Positions 59,424-64,000 of a stretch of DNA of 64,000 nt are shown in pieces. Position numbers and translations under genes: made by a program. The number at the start of each line of letters is the position of its first letter. Within the stretch, counting starts at the first letter, position 1. The notes below the pieces were generated by a model that did not search any database, was not told where the DNA came from, and saw only the letters and a program-made list of their open reading frames with translations. The stretch is taken from contig JADJXS010000001.1 of NCBI GenBank assembly GCA_016710275.1, positions 2,604,001 to 2,668,000 on the forward strand, in the 5' to 3' direction. Origin of the DNA: Phycisphaerales bacterium. Its GTDB lineage: Bacteria; Planctomycetota; Phycisphaerae; UBA1845; Fen-1342.

Positions 59424-59942
59424 ATGCTGCTGCCTGCAAAGTGTAAAGCTGCGGGACACCGCTTGCGCTTCTCTTCGAGGCACCCGTTGATCGCGGTCAT
59501 TGTCGGCATACTAGCTTACTTGGCGTGGTTGTCTTTGATGCTGGTTGCGCGATCACCTAGTGATAGGAGTACCATGGCGGGATGGATGGTGTTTCTGCTG
59601 TTTCCTCTCCCTGCGGTGCTATTCGTGATCGGGCCGGTGTGGACGGAGTACACAATTGGAAGACGGTATATACACAAGAACAAGGTGCTGTGTGGCGCGC
59701 GCCTATTCCGGAACACGGTGCGCACGCATAGGTGTCGGTCACTCTCGCTGTTGCGAACAACGAGAGGAGTAAGGGGCATTCGAGGGATCACATTCATACT
59801 TCAGATCCGTCGCGATCGACGCCTTCCGTGGTGGCTCTACGCAGGCGAAACCTGCGAGGAGGCGGTCGCGTTGCTGAATGAGGTGCACGAACTGACTGGC
59901 ATCCTGATTCGTTATGAGGATGGAGACGTATGGCCGGACTAG
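59424..59942 (+). CDS. Two-helix membrane protein, putative immunity for tip 6
   Basis: The protein is 172 aa from ATG 59424. It has two hydrophobic helices (HPLIAVIVGILAYLAWLSLM and MAGWMVFLLFPLPAVLFVIG), followed by a basic soluble domain (YTIGRRYIHKNKVLCGARLF, GITFILQIRRDRRLPWWLYAG). GC content is lower than in the flanking Rhs DNA. As a membrane protein next to a tip with a hydrophobic segment it may block a pore-forming toxin. This is inferred. Confidence 0.65.
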   Translation: MLLPAKCKAAGHRLRFSSRHPLIAVIVGILAYLAWLSLMLVARSPSDRSTMAGWMVFLLFPLPAVLFVIGPVWTEYTIGRRYIHKNKVLCGARLFRNTVRTHRCRSLSLLRTTRGVRGIRGITFILQIRRDRRLPWWLYAGETCEEAVALLNEVHELTGILIRYEDGDVWPD

Positions 59943-60118
59943 CCATGATACACCACGGAATACGTGCAGTGTGTGGCAGAGCACTTGGGCCGAAGAAAGT
60001 GGGTTGGCGCGGATCGCGGCCAGGGCGGCCGCTCCTCCGGCGCAAATAAATTCGTTGACGAAACCCGGAGAGACGGAACATCCTGGGACGCCCGGCCCAT
60101 GCGGTCGGCTCGACCTAT

Positions 60119-61471
60119 TTGCCCGCGAACAATGACGAGCGCTGGCGATACGCCTATGATTACTTGGGCCGGCGGGTTGAAGAGGCCGTGTTCGATTGGG
60201 AGGCCGGGTCGCCGGGAAGCTGGGAGCTGCTCTCAAGGACGCGGTTTGTGTACGACGGCTGGAACCTCATTCAGGAGCTGAGCGTGCCGACCAGCGGCGA
60301 CCCGACCGTCCTGCGCCAGTACACCTGGGGCCTCGACCTCAGCGGCCAGAGCGGCAATTCGACTGCTGGCGGCTTGCATGGCGCCGGCGGCATCGGCGGG
60401 TTGCTGAGCGTCTACGACACAAACGGTACCACAACCGGCGAAAACGCGACATCCGACGACAAATCGTACGTCTTCCTGTTCGACGCCAACGGCAACGTCG
60501 GCCAGCTTGTCGAATGGGCCTCCGGCGCGGGCGGATCAAGCGGCATGGCCTGGTCCGTCGGCCGCATGGCCGCGAAGTACGAGTACGATCCCTACGGCAA
60601 CATCACCGGCCCCGACGCCGACGGTGACGGCAACATCGCCGAAGAGGCCGGCCCCTACGCCGCCGTCAACCCCTTCCGTTTTTCGACCAAGTTCCTCGAC
60701 GCCGAAACCGGCCTCTACTACTACGGCTACCGCTATTACTCCCCCCGGCTGGGCAGATGGATCAACCGCGATCCGATTGAAGAGGAAGGCGGTCCCAATC
60801 TCCATTCGTTTGTAACGAACGGCCCGTTGGATCGGATTGATTCGTTCGGCTTGCAGGAATCCACAGGCGCTGGGGGCGGTGTGGGCACGGGGGGAACGTT
60901 GTCCGCTCTCCGAGAAGCAGCCGGCCGCGCGATCAATGCCGTTCGAAGTGCGGATTGCAATCAGATTCATATCGCCGCGTCGTACGCGAGGCAGGCCATC
61001 CAGATGTATGCGCAGATGGTTGAGACCCTGATTGCAGCCGGCACCTACGATCACTTGGATGTATCTCCCCTGGATGCGGCTCTTCAGGCAGCACAGGTTG
61101 CAGCAGAAATCCGCTGCGGACTGCGCAAGCCAGCGGCCAGCAATCCACCAGCACCCGGAACACCCAGTGGAGCGCCCGGCAAACCCAGTGCAACGCCGAA
61201 GCCTGACGAGAAGCCAAAGCCCAAACAGGATAACGGCGCGTGCCCAAAGAAAGATGAGAAGCCTCACCGTCCCAAGGATCCGGATCCGAAGACATGTACA
61301 TGCGTATGCCCGCTGGTCGGTGACGTACCAAAGAGCTGTCCACAGTTCGCATCCGCTACGACGAAGGGGAACCGTGGAAGCACGATCGACGCTGCGCGTG
61401 CAACGCTTCCGGAGCATTGCCGCAAGTATCTGAAGCATTGCCAGTGCTGGGGCGGCACATGCGGAAACTAG
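60119..61471 (+). CDS. Truncated Rhs cassette, unit 7 (core plus new tip)
   Basis: The 450-aa frame has only a TTG as possible start. Rhs similarity actually begins near 60095 (AHAVGSTYLPANNDERWRY). The core ends at RLGRWINRDPIEEEGG and DSFGL. The tip has a helical part (LREAAGRAINAVRSADCNQ, IAASYARQAIQMYAQMVET), a Pro/Lys-rich linker and a Cys-rich end (TCTCVCPLVGDVPKSC, EHCRKYLKHCQCWGGTC). No toxin family was recognised. It carries no dockerin module. Confidence 0.8.
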   Translation: MPANNDERWRYAYDYLGRRVEEAVFDWEAGSPGSWELLSRTRFVYDGWNLIQELSVPTSGDPTVLRQYTWGLDLSGQSGNSTAGGLHGAGGIGGLLSVYDTNGTTTGENATSDDKSYVFLFDANGNVGQLVEWASGAGGSSGMAWSVGRMAAKYEYDPYGNITGPDADGDGNIAEEAGPYAAVNPFRFSTKFLDAETGLYYYGYRYYSPRLGRWINRDPIEEEGGPNLHSFVTNGPLDRIDSFGLQESTGAGGGVGTGGTLSALREAAGRAINAVRSADCNQIHIAASYARQAIQMYAQMVETLIAAGTYDHLDVSPLDAALQAAQVAAEIRCGLRKPAASNPPAPGTPSGAPGKPSATPKPDEKPKPKQDNGACPKKDEKPHRPKDPDPKTCTCVCPLVGDVPKSCPQFASATTKGNRGSTIDAARATLPEHCRKYLKHCQCWGGTCGN

Positions 61472-62115
61472 CGGCGTCGTTGCGTGAGGGCGACTTGCGG
61501 AGGCTACGGTGCGCGTGGCGCTGTGGCAGGCGCGCTGAGATTCGGTCGTTGATTCGGTCCGGAATAGATCTGAACTCGATGATGGGTTCGTTCCCGTTGT
61601 TCTACATGGCTTGTTATGATCGCGTTCCCATCAGTGTCATTCACGAGCTACTAGTCGCCGGAGTCGATGCGACGCAAGCGACACGCGACGGTGACACTCC
61701 AATGCTCTATGCTTGCCGTAGCGGTTTCCTCCGGATTGTGCGTGTCCTCTTAGACTTTCAACCCTCGCTCGCACACTTCCCTGGGCCGAATGGGGAACTT
61801 CCACTGTGCGCCGCTGCAGCGTGGGGCAAGGTCAACGTGCTCCTCGAGTTGCTTCGACGTGGGGCGGATCCAAATCGAACGGAACCCGGTAGCCGGTGGA
61901 CGGCGATACACTACGCCGCGTCGTTCGGGACGATTCGCTGTGTTCGAGCATTACTTGCACACGGCGCCAAGGTACCCGTGGGGCCGCGCGGTCCAGCGGC
62001 AATCGCCCAGCGACATGGACGTGCTCGCACGGCGCGATTGCTCAGTCAATTGGAATCTGGTCCGCATGGTCAGCTTCGGCGATGCGAACTGCGACAGCGT
62101 GCTCAACAACTTTGA
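61459..62115 (+). CDS. Ankyrin-repeat protein, putative immunity for tip 7
   Basis: The protein is 218 aa from ATG 61459, overlapping the Rhs stop by 13 bp. Four ankyrin-like repeats are visible (EIRSLIRSGIDLNSMMG, VIHELLVAGVDATQATRDGD, TPMLYACRSGFLRIVRVLL, WTAIHYAASFGTIRCVRALLAHGA). Ankyrin proteins are known as immunity factors next to some polymorphic toxins. The last about 20 residues (from SGPHGQ) are Rhs DNA read in the wrong frame, so the natural C-terminus was replaced at a recombination joint near 62040. Confidence 0.75.
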   Translation: MRKLAASLREGDLRRLRCAWRCGRRAEIRSLIRSGIDLNSMMGSFPLFYMACYDRVPISVIHELLVAGVDATQATRDGDTPMLYACRSGFLRIVRVLLDFQPSLAHFPGPNGELPLCAAAAWGKVNVLLELLRRGADPNRTEPGSRWTAIHYAASFGTIRCVRALLAHGAKVPVGPRGPAAIAQRHGRARTARLLSQLESGPHGQLRRCELRQRAQQL

Positions 62116-62273
62116 CATCAACGCGTTCGTGGCGGCGGCGCTCGATGCCGAGGAGGAGGAAGCGCCGCACGATTACTGCGTCGCGGCGGGCTTGAGCGAG
62201 AGCGGCTCCCCCAGCCCCTGCCAGGCCTGCTGGGACGCGCGCGAGACCTGGGGCGACCCTCAACGGCGACGGC
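62043..62273 (+). pseudogene. Rhs unit 8, part before a frameshift (dockerin-like module)
   Basis: The frame reads LVRMVSFGDANCDSVLNNFD and CVAAGLSESGSPSPCQACWD up to TWGD, almost identical to unit 2 (46026-46215). At about 62257 unit 2 has gcgatctcaac while this copy has gcgaccctcaac, one extra base, which shifts the frame before the second calcium-like loop. Confidence 0.7.
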
Positions 62274-63662
62274 GTGTTCAACAATTTCGATCTTGATCCG
62301 TTCGTGTCGGTGCTGGTCGGCGGTGCATCGTCGCCGTCGTACAGGACGTACGTCTGGGACGCCGAGAACCGGCTGATCGAGGTCCATCCGGCCCATCCGG
62401 TCGGCTCGACCTACTCGCCCGTGAACAATGACGAGCGCTGGCGATACGTCTATGATTACCTGGGCCGCCGCGTCGAAAAGCACCACGACAAGTACGTCAG
62501 CGGCTCGTGGGTGACGCAGAGCAGGACGCGGTTCGTGTACGACGGCTGGAACCTGATTCAGGAACTGAACGTGCCGACCAGCGGCGATCCGAACGTCCTG
62601 CGCCAGTACACCTGGGGCCTCGACCTCAGCGGCCTGAGCGGCAATTCGTCCGTATCCGGGCTGCATGGCGCGGGTGGAATCGGAGGATTGCTGGCGGTGC
62701 TCGATACGAACAACACGACGACGACCAGTGATGACCATTCGTATGCGTACGTGTATGACGCGAATGGGAATGTGGGGCAGCTAGTCGATTGGGCCTCCGG
62801 CGCCGGCGGATCAACCGGCATGGCGTGGGCGTCCGGCCGATTGGCCGCGAAGTACGAATACGATCCCTACGGCAACATCGTCGGCCCCGACGCCGACGGC
62901 GACGGCAACATCGCCGAAGAGGCCGGCCCCTACGCCGCCACAAACCCCTTCCGCTTCAGCACTAAGTTCCTCGACCCCGAAACCGCCCTCAATTACTACG
63001 GCTACCGCTACTACTCCCCGCGGCTGGGAAGATGGATCAGCCGCGATCCGCTGGAAGAAGATGGCGGTGTTCATCTGTATGTGGCATTGTCAAATGCGGC
63101 CGTCAATGCTAACGACTCGCATGGTCTGCAAGCGACACAACCTGCTGATCAGGCTGGTCCATATGGCACATGTTCCGACTGCGTGAATGTGTGCAAAGAT
63201 GCCTCGCTCTATGGTCGATCAAAGTGCCAGAACGGGGCACCGTGCTACTGCGTGTGCGCAAATAACATCCGGACACGTGGCGTTGAGAGAGATAGGCCTG
63301 GACTGGAAACTGCCAACAAGTGGATCGTCGCCTGCGTACAAGCGAACGAGCAACTCCATGATCGAATAAAGCGAGAGAGGTCGTGCTGTGCTCCGGGCGC
63401 CTGTTGCAAGAACGAGCCAAGTACGGAGTGCGCTTCGGATGTTGCCTCGCTGGAGTGCGTTCTCGCCGCGATCCAGGCGTGCGACGTCCTGACGGATGCG
63501 CCAGAAAGGCAGCGCTGCAAGAATCGCTTGCGCCCCTATGTCAGAGACTACTTGACGTGCAAGCCTTACGTTGGCGAAAAGCCGTGCCCGGCGGATGACG
63601 TCTCGCGCTGCAATACTCTGCGGGGCGAGGTCCGACGCGCTCTTGGCGGCCCTCGGCCGTGA
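62274..63662 (+). CDS. Truncated Rhs cassette, unit 8 (core plus cysteine-rich tip)
   Basis: The 462-aa frame opens at GTG 62274 inside the dockerin-like loop (FNNFDLDPFVSVL). The core ends at RLGRWISRDPLEEDGG and NDSHGL. The tip of about 185 aa is rich in cysteines (CSDCVNVCKDASLYGRSKC, PCYCVCANNIRTRG) with a motif WIVACVQANEQLHDR, that is W..CV..NE..H, and further CC pairs. This motif set is reminiscent of uncharacterised Rhs tips. No catalytic family was assigned. Confidence 0.8.
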   Translation: MFNNFDLDPFVSVLVGGASSPSYRTYVWDAENRLIEVHPAHPVGSTYSPVNNDERWRYVYDYLGRRVEKHHDKYVSGSWVTQSRTRFVYDGWNLIQELNVPTSGDPNVLRQYTWGLDLSGLSGNSSVSGLHGAGGIGGLLAVLDTNNTTTTSDDHSYAYVYDANGNVGQLVDWASGAGGSTGMAWASGRLAAKYEYDPYGNIVGPDADGDGNIAEEAGPYAATNPFRFSTKFLDPETALNYYGYRYYSPRLGRWISRDPLEEDGGVHLYVALSNAAVNANDSHGLQATQPADQAGPYGTCSDCVNVCKDASLYGRSKCQNGAPCYCVCANNIRTRGVERDRPGLETANKWIVACVQANEQLHDRIKRERSCCAPGACCKNEPSTECASDVASLECVLAAIQACDVLTDAPERQRCKNRLRPYVRDYLTCKPYVGEKPCPADDVSRCNTLRGEVRRALGGPRP

Positions 63663-64000
63663 CTCGCCGATGCGCGGGCCTTCGTTTCGTCGCACGTCTC
63701 GGATTCACGACGGTCGCTTGCGGCGTGCTGCTGTTTGGCAGTGCGGCGGCAAGTCTCTTTGGGCGCGTCTCCCTTCGATGCCGCAAGGCACTGGTGTTCG
63801 AAATCGAGAATGGCACTGCGTTTATCCTTGTTCCAGCCCACGACGAGCGAGAGGCATGGGTGGCTTTTGACTTCTCGCTTTACCATGGACTCGAATGGGA
63901 GACGTCCGCATGGAGTTGGTACGAGTATGACGGACAGTACATGCTCGATTTTGATCCGTTTGTCTGCGGGCTGGGCCTTGCCTTTGCCGGCGCCATCCTC
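63659..64000 (+). CDS. Putative immunity protein for tip 8, cut by the window end
   Basis: A GTG overlapping the Rhs stop (GTGA) opens a frame that stays open to the last base. It begins with a signal or anchor segment (LRFVARLGFTTVACGVLLFG), continues with an acidic beta-rich part (ALVFEIENGTAFILVPAHDE, VAFDFSLYHGLEWETSAW) and ends in a second hydrophobic stretch (VCGLGLAFAGAIL). It follows the same tip-overlap pattern as the other immunity candidates. Confidence 0.6.
   Translation, partial: MTRRCAGLRFVARLGFTTVACGVLLFGSAAASLFGRVSLRCRKALVFEIENGTAFILVPAHDEREAWVAFDFSLYHGLEWETSAWSWYEYDGQYMLDFDPFVCGLGLAFAGAIL

Larger units (their letters stand above)
44270..63060 (+). repeat. Eight direct copies of the Rhs core-coding DNA
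   Basis: A highly similar segment of about 600 bp, from the YDYxGRRVEK codons to the RLGRWI codons, occurs at about 44353-44960, 46411-47000, 48513-49130, 51147-51750, 55412-56020, 57288-57910, 60157-60765 and 62450-63045. Copies differ mainly at silent sites and in a short variable stretch (SVYDTNGTTTGEN versus AVLDTNNTTTTSD). All are in the same direction, as needed for tip exchange by homologous recombination. Confidence 0.9.

Noticed and set aside
44270..63060. CRISPR-like periodic repeats
   Set aside because: The repeats are coding copies of the Rhs core, hundreds of bases long with variable spacing. No short palindromic repeats or cas genes were seen.

Overview
The window comes from a high-GC bacterium, most likely a planctomycete of the Phycisphaerae type. 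This is inferred from dockerin-like repeats with aspartate/asparagine-rich calcium loops, CxNCGYxL-CPECG zinc ribbons and a large secreted YD-repeat protein. No rRNA or housekeeping gene is present to fix the taxonomy.

Region 1 (3-38227) is a nearly complete tailed-phage genome, almost all on the plus strand. It opens with a large serine recombinase between a DUF2924 protein and an HTH-like protein. A two-gene cargo module follows: an unknown protein plus a QueC-like PP-loop ATPase. Next come a sigma-like factor, a replication/recombination block (PD-(D/E)XK nuclease, Sak4-like ATPase, DUF669-like protein, VRR-NUC nuclease, primase-helicase), a repeat field that may be an origin, and a ParB-methyltransferase. 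A minus-strand block (15-16 kb) carries a Doc/AbrB-type toxin-antitoxin pair. Structural genes follow: small terminase-like protein, TerL, portal, protease-capsid fusion, head-tail genes, tail tube, tail chaperones, tape measure and large tail-tip proteins, one of them cysteine-rich. Passenger genes inside it are an AbiEi/AbiEii pair, a tRNA-Met(CAT) that ends directly before a Shine-Dalgarno sequence, and an antisense CPCC zinc protein.

Region 2 (38228-39500) is a short non-coding stretch plus an intact IS630-family element. The element ends about 20 bp before the start codon of the next gene.

Region 3 (39501-64000) is an Rhs polymorphic-toxin array. One full-length secreted Rhs protein (about 2020 aa) carries a dockerin-like module inside its YD-repeat shell. 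It is followed by seven partial Rhs copies in tandem. Each copy keeps the conserved core up to the DPxG/GL motif and then switches to an unrelated C-terminal tip. Each tip is followed at once by a different small gene, often with an overlapping start codon: membrane proteins, a lipoprotein, an ankyrin protein, and others. This is the layout expected of eight toxin-tip/immunity pairs kept as exchangeable cassettes. One tip has the sequence hallmarks of a phospholipase A2. An IS5-type and a second IS630-type element interrupt two of the units.

How the parts fit: the phage supplies mobility and defence cargo. The Rhs array supplies a surface or secreted toxin whose tip could be replaced by homologous recombination through the repeated core DNA. 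The array runs off the right edge of the window.
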